From contig OX485803.1 in assembly GCA_950295325.1 (NCBI GenBank), positions 13,704,001 through 13,768,000 on the forward strand: a stretch of DNA of 64,000 bases, read 5' to 3'. Position numbers and translations under genes: made by a program. The notes under the pieces were generated by a model, which did not search any database, was not told the origin of the DNA, and saw only the letters and a list, made by a program, of their open reading frames with translations. This stretch comes from Polytrichum commune (lineage: Eukaryota > Streptophyta > Polytrichopsida > Polytrichales > Polytrichaceae). Shown one piece after another: positions 19,001-28,789 of this stretch (position 1 is the first letter of the stretch; every line of letters begins with the position of its first letter).

Positions 19001-20666
19001 TGACTAGAGTCGGGGAGGGTGGGGGAAGTGGGGATGAAGTGTTGTGAGGGAGAGAGGTGTGTGTGATTGTGAGTGAGTGGGAGTGGAAGTGAGGGATGTT
19101 GTGTTTGAGTGTGGGCGTATTAAGTAGTAATCTATGGTAGCTAATGTTGGTGTTTGCTCGGGTGTCTGTGCTGGCTTTTTCGGGGAGGTTCTGGTGTGAT
19201 TTTGGGTGTGCTAAGGTGGCTGATTTCTTGTGGCGGTTTGTGGGTGTCGTCTTTCGGCTAGTGGGATGCTTGGGGTCATTTTCTGTGTATCTGTCTGAGT
19301 AATGTTGGGTTTTATAGCGGAGTAGTAAATATTGTGTGAGGTTTTGTGTGATTTTGCTTGGTTTTCTTGATGCTGGTTGATTGTGTGGTACAGTTTGAGC
19401 GCACTGGTGTTGGGTGGAGGTTGTGCAAGCGTCTGTGTGTTGTGCATGTTGAGGTTGTCTTTCGTTGGGGGGTACCTCCTGCGTCCACTGTTGGCATTTT
19501 CCTTCGCGGTGGCGTCTATCTTCCAAGTTCCAGGGTGTGGTTGAATGGGGTGACAGGAGGCAGATCGACCTTGGTAGGGGGTGGGCATCTTGCAGAGGCG
19601 GGGATTGGAGGTTTATGAGTGATGCTTTGGCCGACGGGGGCAGTGAGGGGTGCGCGACTAGTGAAGGGGGTAGGAGGCAGGGATCTTTTGACGGGCGCAG
19701 GCTGGTGTTAGTGTTATTTTGGTGCTGGCTGGTTGCTTCTTCCGGCAGGCAGCATTCGTCGAGCTGGTGGGAGGCGGAGGAGGTGATACATCGGGATCGG
19801 CAAGTATGTGTTACTTTGTGTGGGGTGTTTTGAATGTGTTGATTGTATGAGAAGGTTTGATTGCACTGGTGTGCGCGTTTTTTCAGAGCTGTGTGGGTGT
19901 AGATTTGTATGTACTTCTGTGTGATGTTTGTGTGTGGATTGGTGAGGTCAAGGGTTAGGGTTTGAATGTACCTGTGTCTATTCGAGGTGGTCGTGCGCTC
20001 TTGGTGGGTGAAGGTTGTGCAAGTGTCTGTGTGTTGTATGTGTTGAGGCTGCCATTCGCGGGGGGATGTCTCCTGCGTCCAGCATCGGTGTTTTGTCCAG
20101 CATCCATTGTTCGAGGTCCAAGCTTCACGGTGGTTTCTATCAGCCGAGACCCAGGCTTCGCGGTGGCGTCCATTTGTCAGGTTCCAGGATGTGGCTGAAG
20201 GGGGTGGCAGAAAGTAGATCGGCCTTGGTAGGAGGTGGGTCTCTTGCAGTGGCGGATAGTGGAGGTGTTGAGGTGATGCAGTGGCCGGCGGGAGCAATGG
20301 GGGATGCGCAGCTAGTGTAGGAGGTAGAGGACATGGGTGTTTGATGCAATTCTTGTGCGGGGGAGTTGGGTAGATTAGGGTTAAGCAAGTAAGCGTGTAA
20401 AACACTATTTCAAATAAAGACAGTTGAGGTTGACGGCCTTTCTCTTGTTTCTGCCTGTGAGGTGGTTGTGTCTGTGTTGATGTTGTGTCGAGGGCCTTTC
20501 TCCTGTTAGCTCTTCCATGTGTATGTTGGTGTGCGGAGTTCACCTCGGGGCTGGGCTTCTCTCTTGTGTGTCGCCATCTTCGCAGTAGGCTTGAGTTGCA
20601 GCGCCTCCGTTGTCGACTCTGTTCCAGGCTGCATTCGATCTGTGTTGCGGCCTGCGCTGCGGCCAT
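15999..20666 (-). CDS. LINE copy 1 ORF1 (RNA-binding-like protein), long N-terminal extension
   Basis: 1555 codons without a stop. The conserved part is the last ~600 residues: PSERPDAVPGQH, HLQHPKRDALALLRGERAF, and RISTTLVANNLPQ followed by GWCHIQCLNAAVYTEWLHKSS...VDFVPH, which has the beta-alpha-beta rhythm of an RRM fold. Copy 3 ORF1 (40314-42185) matches these blocks. ORF1 proteins of LINEs bind the element RNA in cytoplasmic particles. A plausible internal start is Met-18047, giving 682 residues, close to the copy 3 length. Alternatively the ATG at 20666, only ~119 nt from the element 5' end, is real, and the His/Thr/Pro-rich N-terminal 870 residues with 218-codon repeats are translated. 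The low-T sense strand makes stop-free runs likely by chance. Confidence 0.7.
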   Translation of the reverse strand: MAAAQAATQIECSLEQSRQRRRCNSSLLRRWRHTREKPSPEVNSAHQHTHGRANRRKALDTTSTQTQPPHRQKQEKGRQPQLSLFEIVFYTLTCLTLIYPTPPHKNCIKHPCPLPPTLAAHPPLLPPATASPQHLHYPPLQETHLLPRPIYFLPPPSATSWNLTNGRHREAWVSADRNHREAWTSNNGCWTKHRCWTQETSPREWQPQHIQHTDTCTTFTHQERTTTSNRHRYIQTLTLDLTNPHTNITQKYIQIYTHTALKKRAHQCNQTFSYNQHIQNTPHKVTHTCRSRCITSSASHQLDECCLPEEATSQHQNNTNTSLRPSKDPCLLPPSLVAHPSLPPSAKASLINLQSPPLQDAHPLPRSICLLSPHSTTPWNLEDRRHREGKCQQWTQEVPPNERQPQHAQHTDACTTSTQHQCAQTVPHNQPASRKPSKITQNLTQYLLLRYKTQHYSDRYTENDPKHPTSRKTTPTNRHKKSATLAHPKSHQNLPEKASTDTRANTNISYHRLLLNTPTLKHNIPHFHSHSLTITHTSLPHNTSSPLPPPSPTLVITHPSSHICTSPHHNPHPPHSTLSRPILTDRNPSHAARHPDPTEIHHCAHHRRPRIIINSTSDTVAAHHRISTDVAAAILYTESPQHQAHTPQGRHAAATNRTPLTRSRKTPTHTTPNVSSPHQDNTPDAHKVTISPLPTHSHATHCTPHQDHLTQSYPDCRSLQNTAQIQTTATKDDRRIQHQTHIRPNRNPANGKTLSTHLHAPSCRLHLPCLTQRTLQHTLTHCMHSHRFKQLTTPITPRRSHRLPRLTTLHQTRKAPDPSPTALHQIRQVPVPRPTTLHRISPAHGYIHLYAEKTRPAGPQDRKLSHHTRSPRTMEAQYTSFRSQVQAHPPTQSKSPQLPLDMDAEEDLDMDAQLENVSPERGGSSLQVSLERHSIQAAQATPRKPMHISESTPPRLQYRNPRLEDASESQTTKRRKAEDYTATSTPKISSKHNTPPAHTKSQRTSTLGIDMLSQMWLGFQMQEALLTQHSKSTLKESRTNEEFLAIGTPPTEIQEFRSLRHAFPRTKQVLYPSERPDAVPGQHLHLTQIPRYEKISNDTGLTEGFHVTIRFDGEYKKLSRREVKIACIERLKLMNMTLGTSYSNPVDIGINTITRNWARFIKIHLQHPKRDALALLRGERAFVMIMGDGERIIGKVEKGFELITKARNMRLHLKGEALRDNTATDILRSIMRDSYYDGREIEILSLTKSDTEKDFAFITLTNEEARADILNNGLTYHSERLKVSITKDKDLGNPSELRISTTLVANNLPQRESQSTITKHLKKLIGEDNVTRVTFGYQNKQDDDRQAGWCHIQCLNAAVYTEWLHKSSYIFGRRVDFVPHKGSIDGSDPNPTAIRLAHAPVREVIAQKAQAMSNHAAASPLVSEKIFNKAMKDLTETMDVKLNTIANNINHNTDTRIEASTETLKTHAANIHNIMSAMAMEFQQSNHRIHNIMQTLAATLPDPPPPQVNTARLPHIPHHPMDDTNAAQLAPPGFHSTHYRNSPSSYHKGPNSQNE
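19415..20400 (-). repeat. Tandem 5' repeats of LINE copy 1 (654-bp offset)
   Basis: Two imperfect direct copies. The block CGGTGGCGTC followed by the GTTCCAGG region occurs at 19507 and again at 20161, an offset of 654 bp. The block TTGTGCAAG at 19421 recurs at 20015, an offset of 594 bp, so one unit carries a 60-bp internal insertion. Both offsets and the length difference are multiples of three, and the ORF1 extension stays open across both. Repeated 5' monomers act as promoters in some LINEs; here a coding repeat is also possible. Confidence 0.7.
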
Positions 20667-20785
20667 CGCAAGAACTCATACACATACATAGTTGCTTAGG
20701 AAGTTCTAGATTGATCTCGAGGTTTGTGTTGTGGCTTACCACGGCTGCACTCCCCTGGAACCCAAGTGTTGTATGGGTTGATTTC

Positions 20786-20796
20786 CAACAAATCAA
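20786..20796. repeat. Target-site duplication of LINE copy 1 (right)
   Basis: CAACAAATCAA, identical to 7389-7399; marks the 5' end of the element. Confidence 0.85.
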
Positions 20797-21221
20797 AAAA
20801 TAAGAGTAGGAGCCAACAAACCCTAGAATGAACCACCTCCACCGTACACATGCCCCATTTGTGCACTCCAAAATCATCATGAAGCACCCCCATAACACAC
20901 CCATCTGCCACCTTAAACCGTACATACGCAAAGAATATATCATCGACTCATTGCTACAATCCTCCTCCACTTCCCATACGTTGCCAAATGGCTTAACAAC
21001 CCCCTAATTCACTCATTCGTCTCCAAATGCTTAAGTTTCTCACCCAAAGGCACAAACGCCCAAATCACATACACACTCAAATGGGATGGGTTCTTGGAAT
21101 GGGTAGGCTAATTGCAAGGGACAAACCAAAACCTCATGTCGGGTAGGATGGCACTACTGGCAAATACCCTTGTCTTGCAAAGGATTAACTAAAATGAGCG
21201 TACAACTTGTCCCGATACTAT
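20797..21221 (+). pseudogene. Ancient LINE ORF2 relic, segment 2
   Basis: Continuation of the plus-strand relic broken by copy 1. Weak matches to the stretch between RNase H and the zinc motif can be followed, for example a block near 21150-21210 that aligns with the region just before KFRTGQY in the intact copies. Frames are badly broken. Copy 2 interrupts it at 21222-21232 and the relic resumes at 22664. Confidence 0.5.
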
Positions 21222-21232
21222 TTCAGCCGACA
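21222..21232. repeat. Target-site duplication of LINE copy 2 (left)
   Basis: TTCAGCCGACA, identical to 22653-22663. Confidence 0.85.
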
Positions 21233-22652
21233 GAGAGAAGAAACTTCGATCCCTAGAAAGGGACCGACGTGAATGGAGTGTCTGTTCGTTCCATCCCTAG
21301 ACCTATGTCCACGGGACATAGGAATAGAAATAAAGAACTACTTCCCCCTTTTGAGAGTAGACACTATAGTCACAAGTAACCAGTAACAAATATGACCCCA
21401 ATAACAGAAGGGGCCGGTACCAAAGTAGAAAGATATAAATGTGGGTTAATTAATATAGGGTTTGTTTTGTGCAGGGTCGGGACGTCAGACCATGAACTCA
21501 TTGTTGTGTGGGGAGGACATTTTATAATATTACGTTGGTTCAGCTAGGGGGGGTCTTGTATTTGGGGTAGGGGTTGGTGGTTTTCTAGTCTTCTTTTGTG
21601 GAGGAGGATGGACATAGCGTATTGTATGGCAATGGTATTGATGTTTTCTAAGGTATTGCGGATGGCTGGCATAGGTAGTTTAAATTTGTCTTCAAGTATT
21701 TTTATTGATGGGATGTGTGTTGCGGCTCTGGCACCAGCTGTTATAACAATGAGCGGATCGATTTTCCAGCCTAGGGCGGCAATGTTTTCTATCAGGGGTT
21801 TGTATTTGTTAGCTTTGGCTTCAAGTGTTTATGGTGAGAATCTGTCATTACAGTATGTAAATTCAATGAATTGTATGGTAAGTGTTTGGTCTATATTTGT
21901 GGGGGGTTCGTTTTGATATGGTAACCCTTTAACGCAAAGAATGTCAAGTCTAAATCGAGAGTTACAATGGCATCTTTGGGTTCCACATGTACATGGTAAT
22001 AGCCAGTTGGGGACGGTGTTTTCTTGGGGGTTGTCATTAAAGGTGCCATCGTTCATAAGAGTGTAGCAACGGGATATTTCGGAGGAAATTAGTAGTTTCA
22101 TGATTTCCCATACTGCTTTGTTATGTCTTTTGATGTGTAGTGAGTGTATATGTTGTTGCCTACATGTGAGTAGTACATGTAGCCAGGTATCAAGTTCGTA
22201 TGAGTTACAAATAGGACATGTGATGGTGGGGAATCTTTGTCTACCAAAGAAGGTTTGTTTTCTAGCTTGGCCCAAATAAGTTCTAGTACGGAATTTGATA
22301 AGGCACGATTTTTGCTTGTCCGTAATAGTAGGGTTGTTCCAAAATTCACTGGAGAGTTCTTTGTCAATATTGTCATTGCCTGTCCATTTATAAATATTGG
22401 GGGTTTGTATGGCCATAGTTTCTAAGTTGTTTATTTTGTCATATTTTATGATTTGTTTATCTAGAAATCTAACGGGGCCTTTGTCTGGCGTGTCTATCAT
22501 GGAGGGCCATTCGTCATTTTGGTAGTAGTAGGGTGTGGCATGGGCGTGTTCGTATGGGTGTGTGGCGCTTCTATGGGTAAGGTCCAATCCTTCTTTTGCC
22601 AATTTATCTGCTTGTTCGTTTCCGTCTATGTTGACATGTGCCCTAATGTTCG
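21233..22652 (-). mobile_element. LINE copy 2, 5'-truncated insertion (1.4 kb)
   Basis: Reads leftward and is flanked by an 11-bp TTCAGCCGACA duplication. It keeps only the end of RNase H, the zinc motif, the RLE-like domain and the 3' UTR, which is typical of abortive reverse transcription. The 3' terminus has the family hairpin (arms 21247-21254 and 21259-21266, one G-T pair) and the conserved GTGAATGGAGTGTCTGTTCG and AGTAGACACTATAG blocks. It ends in a TTCTTCTCTC tail. The antisense tRNA-like block of copies 1 and 3 is absent here. Confidence 0.85.
21530..22652 (-). pseudogene. LINE copy 2 ORF2 C-terminal fragment (CCHC and RLE-like domain)
   Basis: An open stretch at 22602-21829, extended at both ends, reads from the tail of RNase H through HAHATPYYYQ, KFRTRTYLGQARKQ, the zinc motif C-x2-C-x9-H-x4-C (CPICNSYE...LLTC) and KRHNKAVWEI to PCTCGTQRCHCN and FIEFTYCNDRFS. 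A stop at 21829 interrupts it. The same frame then continues with KYKPL, GWKIDPLIVITAGARAATH and a HKRRLENHQP-like end. The proline of the KPD motif is replaced (RLD). Incomplete at the 5' side, with one stop, so dead. Confidence 0.75.
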
Positions 22653-22663
22653 TTCAGCCGACA
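22653..22663. repeat. Target-site duplication of LINE copy 2 (right)
   Basis: TTCAGCCGACA, identical to 21222-21232. Confidence 0.85.
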
Positions 22664-23440
22664 TGATACTTTCTAGATAGGCGAAACTAAGATTTGGCCA
22701 ATGCATGAATAACGAAAGAAAACACACCATCTTGGCCTACTTAGTTCCCATCACCCTTGCCACTTGTGCCTCGTTCATGTGGATGACACATACATCCACC
22801 TCCTCTTCATGTGTATTATCCCCACCATCAATAACATTTGCACCGCATGACACAAGATAACAACTATGGCAAATTTATTAACTCTGCCTCTCACACTCCC
22901 AAACATGAGACACCATCTTCACGAATGCCGGAACGCACCTAGGCACCCCCCAAGCTCTACCCATCTATATGATGACCATGCCACTGCCTTGCTTGACTAA
23001 GATCATATATCTTCATCATCAATAACCAAAGTACACCCCGTTATACCACTCAAAACTTACCGCCATTCGCTTTGTAGAATGTACATTTTTGCTATGACAT
23101 AGATCCCACAACATCTATCCAACATAAAATTCAAATACCGATTGTTAGTCAACACATTGGTAGACACCAATTTGTATACCACACTCACTATCATCGTGGC
23201 CGGTGTCCACGGCAACATCCACATTAATACTATTTCCAAACTATTCAAATAATGCTACATCCCCTTTATCATGCCCACCCATGCATGCATACAACAAATC
23301 CATTTCATAGTCATCAAATACCTCACACTCATCATGCCAACCAGGTGAAGATTTGAGAACCACCAAACACCATCATTCCAAACTAAACACACACACACAC
23401 ACACATGTAACAAAACCCCAAGAACATATACTACCACAAA
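22664..23440 (+). pseudogene. Ancient LINE ORF2 relic, segment 3 (zinc motif to C terminus)
   Basis: Resumes the plus-strand relic after copy 2. Near 22680-22800 FGQCMNNERKHTILAY...TCASF aligns with the FRTGQYMGQARKQLFF...TCNIC block of the intact copies. Near 23060-23110 IRFVECTF aligns with VQFIEFTY. Near 23120-23250 KFKYRLLVNT and TIIVAGVHG align with KITKYQPLINN and LIVLASGAR of the RLE-like domain. Several frame changes and stops. The 3' end is not sharply defined; no family hairpin was found. Confidence 0.6.
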
Positions 23441-23903
23441 CTATCCAAACCAATTCACTTAGCTAGGTTCTAGGGATAGCTACCGACCTAAAGAGATCGA
23501 ACCCAATAGACATTGAGACCAACCAGGACAACATGCCAACGTAACAACCACCCTCATGGTACCATGTGAGCCCAAAATGGTTGCTCATATTTGTTTTATG
23601 TTTAGGATCTACTTAGAATTGCATTTGGAGTGTTATTGAAACAATCAAAAGTATAAAAAGAGTGAGGCTTGGTGTGGTTCATGTTTTAGGCTTTAAGCCT
23701 ATTGTGTGTGGTTAAGTAGAGGTTTAGTGGCATTAGGGAGTGTTTTGATTAAAGGAGTAGTGTTTGGTGAGGCAAGGGGAAGGGCCTTTGATTTAAATGT
23801 TTGAATTAGAACATGTTCTTGTTGATTTAGGGGGTAAGGAGTTAGTGGATAGGATAAGGTCCTACTAAGTAGGAAAAGGTTAGAGAGGTCGTGGTTGTGG
23901 GAT

Positions 23904-23940
<37 letters not shown>

Positions 23941-25675
23941 TTCTTGAAAACTGGAATCTACGAACTCCACACACAAAATTTCTTACGGGCAGCCCGTCAA
24001 AAGAAATTTAATTACTATATAAAATTAGGTGTGCAGACGGGTTAGCATCCCTGACAATCTCGCCTCCTGTGTGTGATGTAGCTCGTAGTAATAGACAGCA
24101 CCGAGAGCTCTATACATGCTTACTTCTGTAGTAGCTTTCTACACAGGAATAGAGACTCTCTTGAGCAAGTAGACATAGACGTTGATCTGCTACTACAGAA
24201 TTTTGCGGACATAGTGCAGATACCTGCTGAGTAGTGCTCTGCTCAGAGATACCTATTGTTGTTCGGAGAAGCAGCTCTTCGGAGATATGGCTGTTCTGAG
24301 TTGGGACTCTGCTAAACAGTAATACTACTTTGAACTGGTGTGATGCCTAAAGATAGCTGCAGCATGCACATATTCTGTAGCAAGCACAGACTGAATCTAA
24401 GGGGCGTAGTAAAGTGGAAGAATAGTTCTCTTGAGAGGGAGTTTAGTTCCGACACAAACTATCACAGACTGTTCACTGAGAGCTTCATAAGTTCAAGAAA
24501 TTACAGCTACAGCAAGATGAGCACATCTAACTCATCCAAGGACGAGTTTAAGGTGTTAATCCATGTTTAGTATAACTACACAGTTTATACTCATGATGGA
24601 TAATAGACACATGAATTCTTGCTGTGTACATGATATTATACATATATGAATAATGATGTAAGGTTATATATCAATCTTCCCAAAAAATATATATGAAGAT
24701 GATGTTGAATTTTATCTATTTCCAAGAAAGAGGTATAGCACTTGTTGACATCGATAACAAGTAAGAGGTCCGTTGATACCTGATGTACGCTCTACTAACT
24801 TTTCTTGTAATTGTGGGGAGCATGGGCACAGGTGAGGACCTCTTCTACAAGTGCGGTGCACCTTTCGAAGAAATTGATTACTCACTACATTTTTCTGGAA
24901 ACTTCTCTATGAAACCCAGAAAATTGATTATCAGAATTATCTTTCTTGATAATTATAGTCTAAATCACTCTACAAACTGACTGATACCTGCGATTGTTTT
25001 TCTATATACGACAGTCAGTAGATATGAACATACTATGAAAACTCATCTGCTGCAGAGAGTTCCCAAGATAATTTCCTGCTGAACTGTTTGATGTGCCTTC
25101 AGTTACCGAAGTACTAATACAGCTTGTCTTTGCGGATTATCAGTAACAATGAGAGATAGGGACTTGGAGATGGTGGTTGTAAAAAGTCTCAAAACTACTT
25201 TTCAACCTATACTCTTTCTTACTGAACAATTATGAACTGGACATTAGAATATGTGGCTGAGGACACTAATTTTGAGTATATTCATACCAAATATACTTCT
25301 GATTACAATATTTGTGGTGTTTTGGATAAGAATACTGATGTATAAAGTATTTCAGAGATACTCAGATTTTCGGAATTTCTGGTGATATCCCCATAGAAAT
25401 GTTTTTCGAATGTGGGTAATTCCGAAAATAAGCATACCCTGGATATTCTCAGTAACTCTCTGAGAAATGGTCCTACAAACTATACAATTATGATGGTTCA
25501 CCCATAGCTTGATCTTCTCAAAATGAACAATCAAGAACAGATGATCATTTGAGAATTGATCAGTGATATATACTATTGAAGGGTATAAAGCTTAAGCAGA
25601 TCCGAAGGATTTCTGATATCTGGTGGAAAATGGGGGAAGAGATATATTATTACGGTTTTTTTTAAAAAGGGGTCT
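23441..25675. other. Non-coding stretch with a CT microsatellite
   Basis: A (CT)15 tract lies at 23905-23934. The rest has only short frames; the longest, 24340-24570 plus, encodes a Ser-rich 76-residue product of no recognised family. A relic of a retroelement is possible but cannot be shown. Confidence 0.4.
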
Positions 25676-25800
25676 TACATCTATGGTGAAACTATGACCA
25701 TATGAGCGATATAGACACAAGTAACTCCCGACCTACTGGTTCTTTTATAAACCATGTGAACTAATAATACTGGGACGTTTCCAAGAGAAATGGTAATAGG
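25676..25800 (+). pseudogene. Possible relic of copia-type RNase H
   Basis: The plus strand reads MSDIDTSNSRPTGSFIN, then stops, then YWDVSKRNG. This resembles the copia RNase H blocks 'GDxDTRKSTSGYVF' and 'isWxSKrQ'. Nothing else of the element is clear, so this is a weak call. Confidence 0.3.
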
Positions 25801-27292
25801 GAACCAATGAAGGCGAAGCCAAGAACCAAGGTAGCCCGTTATAGATCACTGCTGGAAGATTGTTGTAATTGATATATTACACAGTAAGCGGTTAAGGTGA
25901 AATTCCATGACAGACAATGGGTGTATGAGGATTTCGTAAAGGCATACTAAAGAACTATACAATCGTACTGGAACTATTACATATCTCTACTTAACAAAGG
26001 CGTTACGTACTGAGAAATGTAACATACCATGAAAATTATCGAGACCCTGCTTTGACAGGGATGTATGTTGTCGCTATTCTACATAACATGACTCTACAAT
26101 AGGAGTGACATAACCTATTGTGACATGACTCTAATCCAGACAAGATTAGTCAGCTATCTTGCTCTTGTTTAAAGCCATATATTTTGTTTAAGCTTGTATT
26201 CCTTTACTTTATACCTATCATGCACACATAAATAAAAAAATAGTTACTGTGTGGACTAAGTGTTCATAAGTATAGATGAATGATACAAGGTGACTAGGGT
26301 TAAGGATGTAGAACACATCCCTAACACGTGGTAAAATTAGGGTTGTACAGAACTTACCTTGGGTAAGATCTCCAATATAAACCCGTAAACCCTAAAAGAG
26401 GCTCTTTTTTACCATTCGCACAAGGGCTTGGTGAGGTAACTTGGAGCACACTTACTGGGATACTAGATACGTGTGCTAAGTGAAGTAGAGGATACTTAGG
26501 CTATTCACCAAGGAGAGCATTCTACTTGTGGTGATACAATCATGGCTAAAGAACAGGTTTGAACACCCATTTGACATTTTGTAATGAGTGTTACTATTAG
26601 CAATACTACTATGCATGTAATGTATGTTTGATGTGTGTGACATGGATAACAACTGGGTCCTGCTGTTATTTACCTCGTGTACGTAACTAATCCTCAATTA
26701 TTTGTTGGTTGGTTGCATGGGCACATGTGAGGCAGGCCCTTCACACTTACAATACTACGAAGTATTGTGAATATGACATTTTATGTATTTCTTTTGGTTG
26801 ATACTACTAGGCATATCTCCTGGTATGTTTTCCATATATATAATAGTTAGGGTACATCCTTGTTGGAGCAATGCATGAAGAGAGGTAATTAAATCTACAA
26901 AGGTATGTTGGGGTCAGCCACAATTTGTTTTTGAAGTACTTAGGAACTATGTATGAGTACTGAAACCCTAAGTATGATACAAATACTTATGAAAGTACAG
27001 TATATCGCATTACTACATGTTTGTATTGTTTACATACAATTAAACATGGGCATTTACAAAGAGCAGTGAACATACTTAGCCTTAAAACGATATGATGAGA
27101 AGGTTAGATTTGAGGTAATGAGGGTTATGAAAAAATTCCCACCCACCCACCCTTGCATTGCAATGAAGAAGACATTGAAGGATTAGGCCTCTGAAAAGAG
27201 GAAGATCAAGCTTTGAAAAAAGCATTGAAAAGTCAGCTCTCTCTCGTGTGGGTGTGTGTGTGTGTGTTGTGGAGTGTGGTAGATATAGAGTT
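25801..27292. other. Non-coding stretch, nothing recognised
   Basis: AT-rich, only short frames (73 codons at most). A short GT run sits at 27249-27267. Confidence 0.4.
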
Positions 27293-27370
27293 GATTAGGG
27301 GGAGCTTAGAAAATTAGCGATTAGGGGGAGCTTAGAAAACTAGCGATTAGAGAGAGCTTAGAAAATTAGC
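27293..27370. repeat. Three tandem 26-bp repeats
   Basis: Units at 27293-27318, 27319-27344 and 27345-27370 share GATTAG, GGAGCTTAGAAAA and TTAGC, with one to three differences, and a fourth begins at 27371. They adjoin the larger minisatellite. Confidence 0.8.
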
Positions 27371-27384
27371 GATTAGAAGGGCCA

Positions 27385-28200
27385 AGATGGCAGCTTATTA
27401 AGGCCGAGGCCAACAGTTACTAAGGTCAAGGGCAGAGGCTACTAAGGCCGAGGGCAAAGCTTACTTAGATGAGACCAGCAGCTACTAAGGCCGATCGAAG
27501 ACAGAGCTTACTTAGACGAGACCAGAGGTTACTAAGGCCGAGGCCAGCAGTTACTGAGGCCAAGGGCAGAGGTTTACTAAGGCCGAGGGCAGAGCTTACT
27601 TAGACGAGACCAGGGGCTTACTAAGGCCAAGGGCAAAGCTTACTTAGATGAGACCAGCAACTACTAAGGCCGAGACCAACAGTTACTGAGGCCAAGGGCA
27701 GAGGCTTACTAAGGCCGAGGGCAAAGCTTACTTAGACGAGACCAGGGGCTTACTAAGGCCAAGGGCAAAGCTTACTTAGATGAGACCAACAGCTACTAAG
27801 GCCGAGACCAACAATTACTGAGGCCAAGGGCAGAGGCTTACTAAGGCCGAGGGCAGAGCTTACTTAGACGAGACCAGTGGCTTACTAAGGCCAAGGGCAA
27901 AGCTTACTTAGATGAGACCAGCAGCTACTAAGGCCAAAGACAGAGCTTACTTAGACGAGACCAGAGGTTATTAAGGCCGAGGCCAACATCTACTAAGGCT
28001 GAGGGCAGAGCTTACTTAGACAAGACCATAGGTTACTAAGGCCGAGGGCAAAGCTTACTTAGATGAGACCAGGGGCTTACTAAGGCCGAGGGCAGAGCTT
28101 ACTTAGATGAGACCAACAGCTACTAAGGCCAAGGGCAGAGGCCTACTAAGGCCGAGGACAGAAACTCACTAAGAGCTGGGACAAAAGCTTACTAAGGAGC
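27385..28200. repeat. Complex minisatellite built from two alternating motifs
   Basis: About 0.8 kb alternates two modules: TACTAAGGCCGAGGGCAGAG (variants with CAAG or AAAG) and CTTACTTAGAYGAGACCAG. Higher-order units of roughly 85-125 bp recur, for example the block starting GAGACCAGGGGCTTACTAAGG. No frame stays open through the array, so it is not a protein repeat. Lengths and module order vary, which suggests unequal exchange. Confidence 0.8.
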
Positions 28201-28745
28201 AGCTGGTAGCATTCGGGGGAGCTAATAGTTACACTAGACTAAATTGTAGCGTAGTCAATTAGATTAGTACATAGTGTTGGTTTCAAACAAAGAGGAAAAG
28301 AACTAGTTCATTAGAGTAGTGATTAAGTTGTGTGGGATTGTACTTGAGCACGCGAATAGCGCCATGATAGAGAAGAGTGTTTCTTAACACTTGTAATCTT
28401 GTTATGGAATAAATTGGTGTGTACGAATTAATGAGAAATGTAATGACTTCCAATGAAGTTGGTAAGAGGGAGCTATGCGAAACGAATGTGATATCCATTC
28501 CCTCACCCGGACTAGGACGCTTAAGGGTGGGCGGTTTGGCCTCACATACCCATATTAACGCAAAACTCTAATATACAACCACCCGCAACCAATAGCGGGC
28601 CCTCCTTTGTCCACGATTACCAAGGGGCCACCTCCAATAGGAAGCATAAGCAAGTGTCCCATGGCCTAGCTATGTAAACCCGCTTCGGGGTTCACATATG
28701 AGCTTGTGGCTGTGCTCAAAGTGAGTGTCCCTCATTCATGTCAAT

Positions 28746-28789
<44 letters not shown>

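Larger units (their letters stand above)
7400..20785 (-). mobile_element. LINE copy 1, full-length Dualen-like non-LTR retrotransposon (13.4 kb)
   Basis: The element reads leftward and is flanked by an 11-bp CAACAAATCAA duplication. In sense order it has a ~120-nt leader, ORF1 (20666-15999), a small ORF1b (16006-15794), a long ORF2 split into three frames (15.8-7.94 kb), and a 3' UTR ending in a hairpin and a TTC-rich tail. ORF2 combines an APE endonuclease, RT, a methyltransferase-like segment, RNase H, a CCHC zinc motif and a restriction-like-endonuclease-like end. APE plus RLE plus RNase H is the defining set of the Dualen family. It sits inside an older plus-strand LINE relic. Two frame breaks in ORF2 (near 11.4 and 10.05 kb) and a pair around the first 2A-like motif make it inactive as read. 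Confidence 0.85.

Noticed and set aside
27385-28200. CRISPR-like array or repeat protein gene
   Set aside because: Modules vary in length and order without unique spacers, the DNA is plant nuclear, and no frame remains open.
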